A DNA stretch of 64,000 bases from Actinomycetes bacterium (GTDB taxonomy: Bacteria; Actinomycetota; Acidimicrobiia; Acidimicrobiales; RAAP-2), in contig JAJYNX010000023.1 of assembly GCA_021786095.1 (NCBI GenBank), positions 1 through 64,000 of the forward strand, written 5' to 3'. This document shows positions 41,361 to 50,669 of this stretch, piece by piece (position 1 is the stretch's first letter; each line of letters opens with the position of its first letter). Under the pieces are notes generated by a model. The model was not told where the DNA came from, searched no databases, and saw only the letters and a list, made by a program, of their open reading frames with translations. The position numbers and the translations under genes are program-made.

Positions 41361-43232
41361 CTAACCAACCCTCGCCACGAGATAGACGACCACGACGCCC
41401 AGCCCGAGCACCATGGCGAGGGCGTAGTGACGAACGAAACCGGACTGCACCTTGCGCACGCCCTCGGCACTGCGGCGCACCGCGACCGCCACGCCGGCGA
41501 CCGCTCCGTCGATGAGCCGCGGCTCGACCACGTCGTTGGCGATCTGCGCCGCACGAGTGAGCGGTCGCCCGATCACCGCGTCGTACGCGTCATCCCAGTG
41601 CCAGACGTGCTCGAGGAAGGGTCTCTCGTAGCGCGTCGACTCGTGAATCGAGCGCCAGATCGTGAAGGCCACGAGCAGGCCCAGCAGCGCGGCGGCCACG
41701 TCGACCAGCGCCAGCGCCCACTGCGCCGCCGTGCTGGCGGCGGCCAGCGGCGCCACGTAGCCGAAGGTCGGCGCCAGGAAGTGAGCCAGCGAATCGCCGT
41801 GGATCCACGGCAGGGCGAGCCCACCCCCGAGCGTCGCCAGCACGGCCAGCACCACCAGCGGCACGGTCATCACCCACGGGGACTCGTGCGGGTCGGCGCC
41901 GTGGGTGACCTCACGGAAGCGTTCGGTGCCGCGAAAGGTCAGCACGAAGAGTCGACTCATGTAGTAGGCGGTCAGGATCGCGGTGAGCACGCCCACGATC
42001 CACAGACCCTTGGAGTACGCGTACACGTTGGTCAGCACGTCGCCCTTGGCCCAGAAACCCGCGAAGGGCGGGATGCCCGCGATGGCCAGCCACGCCACCA
42101 GGAAGGTCGGGTACGTCCACGGCAGGTACTTGGCCAGGCCCCCCATGCGGCGCATGTCCTGCTCACCGTGCAGGGAGTGGATCACCGAGCCCGAGCCGAG
42201 GAAGAGCAGCGCCTTGTAGAAGGCGTGGGCCACCATGAGGAAGATCGCGGCGGCGTAGGCGCCCGAACCCACCGCCAGCACCATGTAGCCGATCTGGGAG
42301 ACCGTGGAGAAGGCCAACACCTTCTTGATGTCCTTCTGGGCCGTGGCGATGGTCGCCGCCACGAAGGCCGTCGCACCGCCGATCACCGCGATCGTCAGAC
42401 GACCGCTCGAGGACAGCGCCAGGACTGGCGACATGCGCACCAGGAGGTAGACCCCCGCCGTGACCATCGTCGCGGCGTGGATCAGCGCCGACACCGGGGT
42501 CGGACCCTCCATGGCGTCGGGTAGCCAGTTGAACAGCGGGATCTGGGCACTCTTGCCCGTCGCGCCCAGCAGCAGCGCCAGGACCGCCAGCGTGGCGATC
42601 GTCGGCGACAGCGTGCCCGCGCGGTGGAAGATCGTGAGGTAGGTCAGCGTGTGCAGGTGCGAGAACAGCAGGAACATCGCCAGTAGCATCCCGGCGTCGC
42701 CCACGCGGTTGTAGATGAAGGCCTTCTTGCCCGCGGACGCCGCGCTGTCGCGATCGAAGTAGTAGCTGATCAGCCAGTAGGAGCAGACGCCCACCCCCTC
42801 CCAGCCCACGAAGGTCAGGACCAGGGTGTTGGCCAGCACGAGGGTGAGCATCGAGAAGACGAAGAGGTTCAGGTAGAGGAAGAACTTGCGCACGTCGCGC
42901 TCACCGTGCATGTAGCCAATCGAGTACAGGTGGATCAGGGCCGAGATGCCCGTGACGAACAGCGTCATCGTGATCGAGAGCGGATCCACCAGCAGGGCCG
43001 CCGGGATCTGCAGGGTGCCGACGTCGATCCACGTGAAGAGGTGCACGGTCACCTCGCGCGACGAGTCGTGCAAGAGCAGCACGAACGACGTGACCGCGAA
43101 CACGAAGCTGAGACCGACCGCGCTGGTGGCGACGACCCCCACCGCTCGCTCGCTCATGCGCGAGCCGTTGACGAGGATCAGCAGGAAGCCCAGCAGCGGC
43201 AGCAGCAAGGTCAGTGTGGCCAGGTGTGCCAT
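41361..43232 (-). CDS. nuoL: NADH-quinone oxidoreductase subunit L
   Basis: A 623-aa, roughly 16-helix subunit with the lateral amphipathic helix of NuoL. SITMTLFVTGISALIHLYSIGYMHGERDVRKFFLYLNLFVFSMLTLVL, WEGVGVCSYWLISYYFDRDSAASAGKKAFIYNRVGDAGMLL, IPLFNWLPDAMEGPTPVSALIHAATMVTAGVYLLVR, and FSTVSQIGYMVLAVG are diagnostic. Only 2 bases separate it from nuoM and one from nuoK. Confidence 0.97.
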   Translation of the reverse strand: MAHLATLTLLLPLLGFLLILVNGSRMSERAVGVVATSAVGLSFVFAVTSFVLLLHDSSREVTVHLFTWIDVGTLQIPAALLVDPLSITMTLFVTGISALIHLYSIGYMHGERDVRKFFLYLNLFVFSMLTLVLANTLVLTFVGWEGVGVCSYWLISYYFDRDSAASAGKKAFIYNRVGDAGMLLAMFLLFSHLHTLTYLTIFHRAGTLSPTIATLAVLALLLGATGKSAQIPLFNWLPDAMEGPTPVSALIHAATMVTAGVYLLVRMSPVLALSSSGRLTIAVIGGATAFVAATIATAQKDIKKVLAFSTVSQIGYMVLAVGSGAYAAAIFLMVAHAFYKALLFLGSGSVIHSLHGEQDMRRMGGLAKYLPWTYPTFLVAWLAIAGIPPFAGFWAKGDVLTNVYAYSKGLWIVGVLTAILTAYYMSRLFVLTFRGTERFREVTHGADPHESPWVMTVPLVVLAVLATLGGGLALPWIHGDSLAHFLAPTFGYVAPLAAASTAAQWALALVDVAAALLGLLVAFTIWRSIHESTRYERPFLEHVWHWDDAYDAVIGRPLTRAAQIANDVVEPRLIDGAVAGVAVAVRRSAEGVRKVQSGFVRHYALAMVLGLGVVVVYLVARVG

Positions 43233-43233
43233 C

Positions 43234-43539
43234 TCAGCCCTTCATCTCGGAGAGTTCGTCGACCGAGGTGGACGCACGACGTCGGAAGATCGCCACCACG
43301 ATGCCCAGTCCAACCGTCACCTCGGCGGCGGCCACGACCATGATGAAAAAGACCGTGGCCTGACCGCCGATGTCGTTCAGCGTGCGCGCGAACGTCACGA
43401 AGGTCAGGGTCACGGCGTTCAGCATCAGCTCGATGCACATGAACATGATCAGGGCGCTACGACGCGTCAGCACGCCGAAGGCGCCGATGCCGAAGAGCAC
43501 CGCACCGAGAACCAGGTACCACGCGGCCGGGACGTTCAT
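43234..43539 (-). CDS. nuoK: NADH-quinone oxidoreductase subunit K
   Basis: 101 aa, three helices. [19 protein letters not shown] contains the conserved membrane Glu of NuoK/MrpC, and [24 protein letters not shown] the second conserved Glu. It overlaps nuoJ by 4 bases. Confidence 0.96.
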   Translation of the reverse strand: MNVPAAWYLVLGAVLFGIGAFGVLTRRSALIMFMCIELMLNAVTLTFVTFARTLNDIGGQATVFFIMVVAAAEVTVGLGIVVAIFRRRASTSVDELSEMKG

Positions 43540-44168
43540 CGCTCGCTCCCCTCGAGGTCGGACGACGCGGCCGACGTGTCCGGCGTGTCCGGCGTGTCCG
43601 GCGTGTCCTCCTCGGCGTCGCGGCGTTGCTCGCGGCGCGCCAGGACCACGGCTCCCACCACCGCGATGATCAGCAGGGCGGCGGTGGCCTCGAACGCGAA
43701 CAGGTACGTGGTGAAGACCGCCGTGCCGAGCTGGCGCACGTTGCCCGAGCCGCTCGCCAGCGGCGCCCCCGCCGTGGAGACGCTGGTCGCGCCCGTGACC
43801 CAGTGCGAACGGGCCATCAGCGTGATCAGCCCCGCCACCGTGATCACCACGCCCAGCGCCGCCAGGGCGCGCTGGCCCACCAGCGGCTCGACCCTGGTCC
43901 CCTCGTCTCGGTCCACCCCGAGGAACATGATGACGAAGAGGAAGAGCACGACGATCGCGCCCGCGTAGACGATGATCTCGACGGCGGCGAGGAAGTCAGC
44001 CGACTGGGCCACGAAGGCCACCGCCACTCCGAAGAGCGTCATGATGAGACTCAGGGCGGCGTGCACCGGGTGGCGAGTGGCGATGACGCCGAGGGCGCCC
44101 ACCACAATCAGGATGGCGGCGGTGGCGAAGACCAGCACGTCCGGCCAGCCGTACGCGATGGCGATCAC
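43536..44168 (-). CDS. nuoJ: NADH-quinone oxidoreductase subunit J
   Basis: About 210 aa, five helices, beginning [42 protein letters not shown] and including [25 protein letters not shown], the family signature. GTG 44168 has a clear GAAGGAGGG ribosome site. The ORF-track start at 44432 lies within nuoI. The C-terminal tail contains a DTP repeat. Confidence 0.95.
   Translation of the reverse strand: MIAIAYGWPDVLVFATAAILIVVGALGVIATRHPVHAALSLIMTLFGVAVAFVAQSADFLAAVEIIVYAGAIVVLFLFVIMFLGVDRDEGTRVEPLVGQRALAALGVVITVAGLITLMARSHWVTGATSVSTAGAPLASGSGNVRQLGTAVFTTYLFAFEATAALLIIAVVGAVVLARREQRRDAEEDTPDTPDTPDTSAASSDLEGSER
43576..43608. repeat. 9-bp tandem repeat in nuoJ 3' end
   Basis: Three exact GTGTCCGGC units plus a partial fourth encode the [11 protein letters not shown] stretch of the cytoplasmic NuoJ tail. 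Such repeats can vary in copy number by slippage. Confidence 0.7.
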
Positions 44169-44920
44169 TGGCCCTCCTTCGAACGGCGCGTCGCACGCCG
44201 CTGGCGCGCGGCCGCCGCCAGCCCCCGCAGGCCCCGCTGGTCCAGCGGCACGTCCTCGGGCTGCAGGTGGCGCGAGAACGCCTGGCGAATCGACTTGGTG
44301 TGGGTGGCGTCGTCGTCGCGGCGACCGCTCTGACCGCCCTCGGGCGCGCGCACGCCCGCTCCCAGGTCGGCCGTCCACTGCACGACCCCTTCGAAGTCGG
44401 CCGCTCCCGCCGGCGACGTGGCGCGCATCCACCCACCGGTCATCGCGGCCTCGCCCTCACGCCAGTCCTCCCAGGGGAGGCGCTGGGGATAGCCCAGGTC
44501 GTCCACCACCAGCTCGGCCTTCGTGTAGATCGCGTCGGCCCGATTCGTGAAGGAGAACTCGAAGAGCTTCGACTCCGTGATCGCCTGGGTCGGACAAGCC
44601 TCCACGCACAGGTCGCAGTGGATGCAGCGCAGGTAGTTGATCTCGTAGACGTAGCCGTAGCGCTCCCCCGGGCTCACGGGATGGTCGGGCGGGTTGTCCA
44701 GTCCGCGCACGTGGATGCAGTTGACGGGGCACACTCCGGCGCACAGTTCGCACCCGATGCACTTCTCCATCCCGTCCTCGTAGCGGTTCAACACGTGGCG
44801 CCCGTGCTGGCGAGGCTGCTTGGGGCGCTTGGCCTGGGGGTAGCTGTTGGTCACCGTCGGGCGCGCCAGGTGCTGGAACGTCAACTTGAACCCGCCGAAG
44901 AAACTGAGAGCGTTGGCCAC
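44165..44920 (-). CDS. nuoI: NADH-quinone oxidoreductase subunit I
   Basis: About 251 aa. Two [4Fe-4S] motifs, CIGCELCAGVCPVNCIHV and CIHCDLCVEACPTQAI, carry electrons to cluster N2. The first ~180 residues form the standard protein. The last ~70 (RAPEGGQSGRRDDDATHTKSIRQAFSRHLQPEDVPL...) are a charged extension not needed for the core fold. GTG 44920 shares its G with the nuoH stop. Confidence 0.95.
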   Translation of the reverse strand: MANALSFFGGFKLTFQHLARPTVTNSYPQAKRPKQPRQHGRHVLNRYEDGMEKCIGCELCAGVCPVNCIHVRGLDNPPDHPVSPGERYGYVYEINYLRCIHCDLCVEACPTQAITESKLFEFSFTNRADAIYTKAELVVDDLGYPQRLPWEDWREGEAAMTGGWMRATSPAGAADFEGVVQWTADLGAGVRAPEGGQSGRRDDDATHTKSIRQAFSRHLQPEDVPLDQRGLRGLAAAARQRRATRRSKEGQ

Positions 44921-46155
44921 TACTGCGCCTCCCGATCGGTCCACGCCCGCAACACCTCACCGGGCAGGGGGCGTTCGCCCACGACGGGCAGAGGCGAGTC
45001 CGCGCCGCGTTCGCGCGCGGTGCCGAGCTCGAAGGCCCGGGTCAACAGGATCCAGGCGACCAGCACCGCCGCCGCCATGGCGAAACCCCACGCCGGCGCG
45101 ACCAGGAAGCCGGCCACCATGATCATCCAGCCCAGGCTGAGCGGGATCAGCCGCTTCCAGCCCAGGTCCATGACCTGGTCGTAGCGAAAGCGCGGCAGCG
45201 CCGCGCGGAACCACACGTAGGCGAAGGCGAAGCCCACCGTCTTGACCACGAACCAGGCGATGGGGAACAGCCAGCGCAGATGCGCGACGTTGGGCACCCA
45301 GCCCGCCGGTCCCCCCAGGAAGAGCGTGACCATCATCGCCGACATCGTGATGGTGTTCATGAACTCCGCCAGGTAGAACAGCGCGAAGCGCAGCGACGAG
45401 TACTCGGTGTGGAATCCTCCGACCAACTCGCTATCGGCTTCGACGACGTCGAAGGGCGGACGGTTGAGCTCCGCCGTGATCGCGATGATGAAGATGACGA
45501 ACGGCACGATGCCGAGGCGAATGAGGTTCCAGTGCCAGATGCCCTGCCCCTGGGAGGTCACGATGTCGTGGGTCGACAGCGAGCCGGTGACCAGGATCAC
45601 CGTCACGATCGTCATGCCGAGCGCGGCCTCGTAGCTGATCATCTGCGCACTCGCGCGCACCGAGGACATGAGAGGGTACTTCGAGCCCGACGCCCACCCG
45701 GCGAGCATCACGCCGTAGACCGAGATGCCCGACATGGCCAACATCAGCAGGATCCCCACGGGCGGGTTGGCGACCTGGAGCAGCACGGGGTGTCCCGCAA
45801 TGTGCAGTGTGCCGCCGACCGGCACGATCGCGAAGGTGATCAGGGCCGGCACCAGCACCAGGTAGGGGGCCAACTTGAACACCAGGCGGTTGGCCCCAGC
45901 GGGGATCAGGTCCTCCTTGAAGAAGAGCTTGGCACCGTCGGCCAGCGTCTGGAGAAGTCCGAAGGGGCCCCACCTCTGAGGACCGATGCGGCTCTGCATG
46001 TCCGAGATCGCCTTGCGCTCGAACCAGATCATGATGATGACCGACCCCATCAGCACCGCGAACGCCGCCACGACGCGAATCACGACGATGAGCACGACCG
46101 CCCAGGTGACGCCGTGCTGGTACAGGGGATCGACGGTCGCCAGCAGCGCGTTCAT
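44920..46155 (-). CDS. nuoH: NADH-quinone oxidoreductase subunit H
   Basis: A 411-aa membrane subunit with about eight helices forming the quinone entry site. FERKAISDMQSRIGPQRWGPFGLLQTLADGAKLFFKEDLIPAGANR and NRPPFDVVEADSELVGGFHTEYSSLRFALFYLAEF are the diagnostic cytoplasmic loops. It overlaps nuoG by 4 bases. Confidence 0.97.
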   Translation of the reverse strand: MNALLATVDPLYQHGVTWAVVLIVVIRVVAAFAVLMGSVIIMIWFERKAISDMQSRIGPQRWGPFGLLQTLADGAKLFFKEDLIPAGANRLVFKLAPYLVLVPALITFAIVPVGGTLHIAGHPVLLQVANPPVGILLMLAMSGISVYGVMLAGWASGSKYPLMSSVRASAQMISYEAALGMTIVTVILVTGSLSTHDIVTSQGQGIWHWNLIRLGIVPFVIFIIAITAELNRPPFDVVEADSELVGGFHTEYSSLRFALFYLAEFMNTITMSAMMVTLFLGGPAGWVPNVAHLRWLFPIAWFVVKTVGFAFAYVWFRAALPRFRYDQVMDLGWKRLIPLSLGWMIMVAGFLVAPAWGFAMAAAVLVAWILLTRAFELGTARERGADSPLPVVGERPLPGEVLRAWTDREAQ

Positions 46156-48755
46156 CGGGTCTCCAGTCGCACCAGCGAGACCAACTCGGGCCGAGTGACC
46201 AGACGCGCGAGCACGTCCTGGCCGTCGGCGTCCACCGTGTTGACCGGCACCTCGGCCACCCCACGCGGTACGTCGTCGTCGGCGACCACGGACATCTCGA
46301 CGCTGACGCCGGATCCCGTCACCCGCACGCGGTCCCCCGTGTCGACCCCGAGACGATCGAGATCGGCGTGGTGCACGTGCAGACGCGTCGTCGCGATCAG
46401 CTCAGCCAGTGCCGGCGATCCCATCATGGCCACACCCCGGTCGTACAGCCGGCGGCTGGCGTGGAGACGCAGCGAGTAGGCGTCGGCGGCGATCGACGCC
46501 ACCGCCCGGCCCGCGGCCACCCGGTCGAGCGTCGCCGACGACGTGGCGCCGACGTGGTCCAACTCCAGGGTGCTGCTGCGACCCGACAGCTCCCCCAGGC
46601 CAACGTGATCCACGCCGCGGATCCCCGGGAACGCCATCGGGTCCAGGGGGCGGCGAAGCGTCGCGCGCGCACGATCGCCCACGAGGACGCCGTCGGTCGT
46701 GTCGTCGTTGAGCACCGACAGGGCGGGGTAGCCCGTCGACTCCTCGATCAGCTTGGCCACGACGTCGAGACTGGTCAGGGACAGATGTGCGCCGAGCTGC
46801 TCGGCCAACTCCACGGCGACCGCCACGTCCGACCAGGCCGATCCCGGGGCCACGAGTTTCGCGCTCACCGCGCTCACTCGTCCCTCCAGGTTGGTCACCG
46901 TGCCGTTGCGCTCGTGCGCGACGGCCACCGGCAGCACGACGTCGGCGTACGCGAGTGTCGCCCCGCCGTGACCGGTCACGGCGATCACGTCCGCACTGGC
47001 CAGCGCCTCGCGAGCGCGCTCCACGTCGATCACGTTGCCCAGGAGACAGCCCCCAAGCAGCACGACCGCACGCTGGTGGCCGTCCACCATGGCCTCGATC
47101 TGGGACAGCGTGTCACGTCCGGCCGGTGACGGCGCGACGCCTCGCCCGGGCCGCAGCCCCGGCGCCAGCCCCATGTCGAGCGCACCGCGAACGTTGGCCC
47201 GACGCAGCACCGGCAGGAAGCGGGCCGCCGGGAAGCGCTCGGCGAGCACGCGAATCGCCCGCTCCATCACGGGCGCGCCCTCGGCGAGGTTGGGACGGCC
47301 CACCACGAACACCACACCCTCGCCGGCGTCGCCAAGGCGCTCGCGAGCCGCACGCAGGTCCGCGTCGCTGGCGGCGAGGCCCGGCGCCGGGTTCTCGCCG
47401 GCCAACGCCGCCGCCACGAGGTGCGCCTCGCCCGGGCGTACCGGCAGCGACCAGCGCGCCAGCGCGCGCAGCGCGCTCGCGCCGAAGCCGAACTCGATGA
47501 GGTCGTGCCCGTGCTTCACCACGGCCTCGCGCAGGCGCAGGAACAGCACCGGCAACTCCTCGCGCAGGTCGCCGGTCAACGTCACGACCACCGGAGCGGC
47601 CACAGCGTCGTCGATCGTCGCCGGCGCCAGCGCCTGCAGCAGCGCCGGGTCGAGTCCGTCGCCGTACTGCGCGTCGAGGTTCTCCGTGCCCAGCACGCCG
47701 CGCAGCACGCGTTCCCACGCGTAGGCTCCCTCGTTGGTCAACGCGGCGCCGCCAATCGCGCCCACGGCGTCAGGCGACTCCTCGCTCGCCTCGCGCAGCA
47801 GCGCCGCCGCTCGCGCCAGGGCCTCGCTCCAGCTCACCGCCACCAGAGCGCCGTCGCGGCGCACCAGCGGCTCCGTGATCCGCGTCGCGCTCGACAGCGG
47901 GTCCGTCTCGCCCTCGTGAGCGTCCACCGAGTCGAGGGTGAAGCGTCCCTTGTCGCAGAGCCACCCGTGGTTCACCGGGTCCGAGTCCAGACCCAGCACG
48001 CGCGTCAGCCGGTTCCCCGACGACTGCACCGCCACGCGGCACCCCACGGCACAGACCGTGCACGTGCTCTCCACCTGGTCGAGGTCCCAGGGACGGGCGG
48101 TGAAGCGGTACGGCTTGGCGGTCAGCGCCCCCACGGGGCAGATCTGGACGGTGTTGCCCGAGAAGACCGAGTCGAAGGGGTGCGTCGGTGAGGGCGCCAC
48201 CTCGATGAGGTCACCGCGCCCCGCAAAGGCGATCTCCGCGTCGCCGGCGACCTCGGCCGCGAAGCGGGTGCAGCGCGAGCACTGGATGCAGCGCTCACGA
48301 TCCAGCAGCACGAGCGCACCGATCTCGACCGGCTTGACGAAGTGGCGCTTCTCCTCCACGAAGCGGGTCTCCCCCGAGCCGTGGGCCAGCGTCTGATCCT
48401 GCAGGGGGCACTCACCGCCCTTGTCGCACACGGGACAGTCGAGGGGGTGGTTGGCCAGGAGGAACTCCAGTACGCCGTCCTGGGCCTTCTTCGCCTTCTC
48501 GGAGTCGGTCGTCACGCTCATGCCGTCACTCACGTGCAGGTAGCACGCCGGCTGCAAGGTCGCCCCGCGCGGACCGTCAACCTCCACGAGGCACATCCGG
48601 CAGACTCCCACCGGCTCCATGCGCGGGTGGTAGCAGAAACGCGGCACGTAGGTACCGGCCCGTTCGGCCACCTCGATGAGCAGCTCTCCCGGCTGGGCCT
48701 CGACCGCACGACCGTTCACGGTCACGGTGATGGGCGTGGGCGTCTGATCAGACAT
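46152..48755 (-). CDS. nuoG: NADH-quinone oxidoreductase subunit G
   Basis: An 867-aa peripheral-arm subunit. N-terminal ligands are CYHPRMEPVGVCRMC (2Fe-2S), HPLDCPVCDKGGECPLQD, and CIQCSRCTRF. The molybdopterin-oxidoreductase-like part begins with CTVCAVGCRV, which can hold an extra [4Fe-4S] cluster. The large C-terminal fold is present although no molybdenum cofactor is expected. It overlaps nuoF by 8 bases. Confidence 0.96.
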   Translation of the reverse strand: MSDQTPTPITVTVNGRAVEAQPGELLIEVAERAGTYVPRFCYHPRMEPVGVCRMCLVEVDGPRGATLQPACYLHVSDGMSVTTDSEKAKKAQDGVLEFLLANHPLDCPVCDKGGECPLQDQTLAHGSGETRFVEEKRHFVKPVEIGALVLLDRERCIQCSRCTRFAAEVAGDAEIAFAGRGDLIEVAPSPTHPFDSVFSGNTVQICPVGALTAKPYRFTARPWDLDQVESTCTVCAVGCRVAVQSSGNRLTRVLGLDSDPVNHGWLCDKGRFTLDSVDAHEGETDPLSSATRITEPLVRRDGALVAVSWSEALARAAALLREASEESPDAVGAIGGAALTNEGAYAWERVLRGVLGTENLDAQYGDGLDPALLQALAPATIDDAVAAPVVVTLTGDLREELPVLFLRLREAVVKHGHDLIEFGFGASALRALARWSLPVRPGEAHLVAAALAGENPAPGLAASDADLRAARERLGDAGEGVVFVVGRPNLAEGAPVMERAIRVLAERFPAARFLPVLRRANVRGALDMGLAPGLRPGRGVAPSPAGRDTLSQIEAMVDGHQRAVVLLGGCLLGNVIDVERAREALASADVIAVTGHGGATLAYADVVLPVAVAHERNGTVTNLEGRVSAVSAKLVAPGSAWSDVAVAVELAEQLGAHLSLTSLDVVAKLIEESTGYPALSVLNDDTTDGVLVGDRARATLRRPLDPMAFPGIRGVDHVGLGELSGRSSTLELDHVGATSSATLDRVAAGRAVASIAADAYSLRLHASRRLYDRGVAMMGSPALAELIATTRLHVHHADLDRLGVDTGDRVRVTGSGVSVEMSVVADDDVPRGVAEVPVNTVDADGQDVLARLVTRPELVSLVRLETR

Positions 48756-50052
48756 GCGGGCAGCTCCCGTGCTCGACGTGGGCGACGAAGTCGTCGCGAA
48801 ACAGAGTGATCGCCGAGTGGATCGACGACGGAATCGACGGCCCCAGCACGCAGATCGTGGTCTGCTGGGGCGGCCAGGTCAGACCCGGGGCGATGTTGTC
48901 GCTCAGGTCCAACAGCAGGTCGAGGTCCTCGGGCCGGCCGCCGCCGTTCTCCAGGCGGTACATGATCCGCTCGAGCCAGCCCGACCCCTCGCGACAGGGC
49001 GTGCACTGACCGCACGACTCGCGCGAGAAGAACTTCACGATGCGCCACGTCGCGCGCACCACGCACGAGGTCTCGTCGAGCACGACGATCGAGCCCGAAC
49101 CCAGCATCGACCCCTTTTCGGCCACCTCGTCCTGACCCAGTGGCACGTCGAGGAGCTCGGGCCCGAACCACGGGGCCGACACCCCGCCCGGAATGATCGC
49201 CTTGATCGCGCGGTCCTCCAGGATGCCGCCCCCCAGTCGGGGGTCGTAGATGAGGTCGCGAAAGGTGTTCTTCACCATCTCGAGTTCGTAGGCGCCGGGG
49301 TTGCGCACCCGCCCGGCCAGCGCGAAGAGTCGCGTGCCCGTCGATCGACCGGCCCCCAGCGCGGCGAAGGCCGCACCACCGTTGTTGACGATCCAGGGGA
49401 GGTTCGACATCGTCTCGACGTTGTTGACCACCGTCGGCTCACCGTAGAGCCCGACGGCCGCCGGGAAGAAGGGGGGCTTGATGCGCGGGAAGCCGCGCTT
49501 GCCCTCGAGGGCCTCGATCAGCGCGGTCTCCTCGCCGCAGATGTACGCTCCCGCCCCCGGGTGGACCACGATGTCGAGAGAGAACGACGAGCCGAAGATC
49601 GACGAGCCCAGCGCGCCGTACTCGTAGGCGTCGTTGACGGCCTGCTGCACCCGCTCCAGACCCAGGGCGAACTCGCCGCGCAGGAAGATGAACGCCTGGG
49701 ACACCTGCAGGGCGTAGGCCGCGATGATCACGCCCTCCACCAGCTGGTGCGGGTCACGCTCCACCAGGTAGTGATCCTTGAACGTCGCCGGCTCGGACTC
49801 GTCACCGTTCACGACCAGGTAGGAGATGGCGGAGCGGCGCAGCATCGACCACTTGCGCCCCGCCGGGAAGCCCGCCCCGCCACGACCGAGCAGCGAGGCG
49901 GCGTCCACCTCGGCGGCGACCGCCTCGGGGAACATCGTCAACGCCTTGCGCAGCGCCACGTAGCCGCCCGAGTCCAGGTAGCGCGAGAGCGTGTGCGAGT
50001 CGGGCAACGACCAGCGCGACGAGACGATGCGGGGGGTGTCGAGACTGGCCAC
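48748..50052 (-). CDS. nuoF: NADH-quinone oxidoreductase subunit F
   Basis: A 434-aa NADH- and FMN-binding subunit. GRGGAGFPAGRKWSM is the NADH/FMN loop, NGDESEPATFKDHYL and GAGAYICGEETALIEALEGKRGFPR bind FMN/NADH, and ESCGQCTPCREGSGWLERI carries cluster N3. It accepts electrons from NADH and passes them to NuoE/NuoG. It shares one base with nuoE. Confidence 0.97.
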   Translation of the reverse strand: MASLDTPRIVSSRWSLPDSHTLSRYLDSGGYVALRKALTMFPEAVAAEVDAASLLGRGGAGFPAGRKWSMLRRSAISYLVVNGDESEPATFKDHYLVERDPHQLVEGVIIAAYALQVSQAFIFLRGEFALGLERVQQAVNDAYEYGALGSSIFGSSFSLDIVVHPGAGAYICGEETALIEALEGKRGFPRIKPPFFPAAVGLYGEPTVVNNVETMSNLPWIVNNGGAAFAALGAGRSTGTRLFALAGRVRNPGAYELEMVKNTFRDLIYDPRLGGGILEDRAIKAIIPGGVSAPWFGPELLDVPLGQDEVAEKGSMLGSGSIVVLDETSCVVRATWRIVKFFSRESCGQCTPCREGSGWLERIMYRLENGGGRPEDLDLLLDLSDNIAPGLTWPPQQTTICVLGPSIPSSIHSAITLFRDDFVAHVEHGSCPHV

Positions 50053-50669
50053 TACTGGCTCTCCTTCGCCCGCTCGTCGCGCGCGGCCCGCGACGCCGCG
50101 CGCTGCGACACAATCTCCTCGTGCTCGGCGTGCAGCCCCCCCGCGCGGCGCACCCGGATCAACGTCCCGTGGTGGGGGACCTCGTGATCGCGTCGGCCCG
50201 CACGCAGGTCCTCGATGAGCGCATCGAAGAGTTCGGGGGTTGTCGTGCGCACGTAGCGGTGGTTGACCTGCACCACCGGTGCCCGGTCACAGTCGGCCAG
50301 GCACTCGGTCTCCTCCAGGGTGAAGAGCCCGTCGGACGACGTGCCCCCGACGGCGCAGCCCAGCGTGGCGCTCGCGTGCGCCAGCATCTCCTCGCCGCCG
50401 CGCAAGAGGCACGCGATGTTGGTGCACACGCCGACCACGTAGCGCCCCACCGGCTCGAGATGGAACATGTCGTAGAACGACGCCGTGCCGCGCACGTCGG
50501 CCTCGGAGGTCCCGGTGAGCTCGGCGACCTCGGCGATCCCCTCGGGAGTCAGGTAACCGTCCTGCTCCTGGACCAGGTGCAGCAGTGGCAGCATCGCCGA
50601 GCGCCGCTGCGGGTAGAGCCCGACCAACTCCTCGGCGCGCTGGCGCAACTCCGTACGTAGATGCCTCAT
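50052..50669 (-). CDS. nuoE: NADH-quinone oxidoreductase subunit E
   Basis: About 205 aa from ATG 50669. The thioredoxin-like [2Fe-2S] site uses CTNIAC and CLADC. YLTPEGIAEVAELTGTSEADVRGTASFYDMFHLEPVG is the conserved N-terminal helix region. The last ~45 residues (RVRRAGGLHAEHEEIVSQRAASRAARDERAKESQ) extend beyond the core. The ATG overlaps the nuoD stop; the longer ORF in the track is out of context. Confidence 0.95.
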   Translation of the reverse strand: MRHLRTELRQRAEELVGLYPQRRSAMLPLLHLVQEQDGYLTPEGIAEVAELTGTSEADVRGTASFYDMFHLEPVGRYVVGVCTNIACLLRGGEEMLAHASATLGCAVGGTSSDGLFTLEETECLADCDRAPVVQVNHRYVRTTTPELFDALIEDLRAGRRDHEVPHHGTLIRVRRAGGLHAEHEEIVSQRAASRAARDERAKESQ

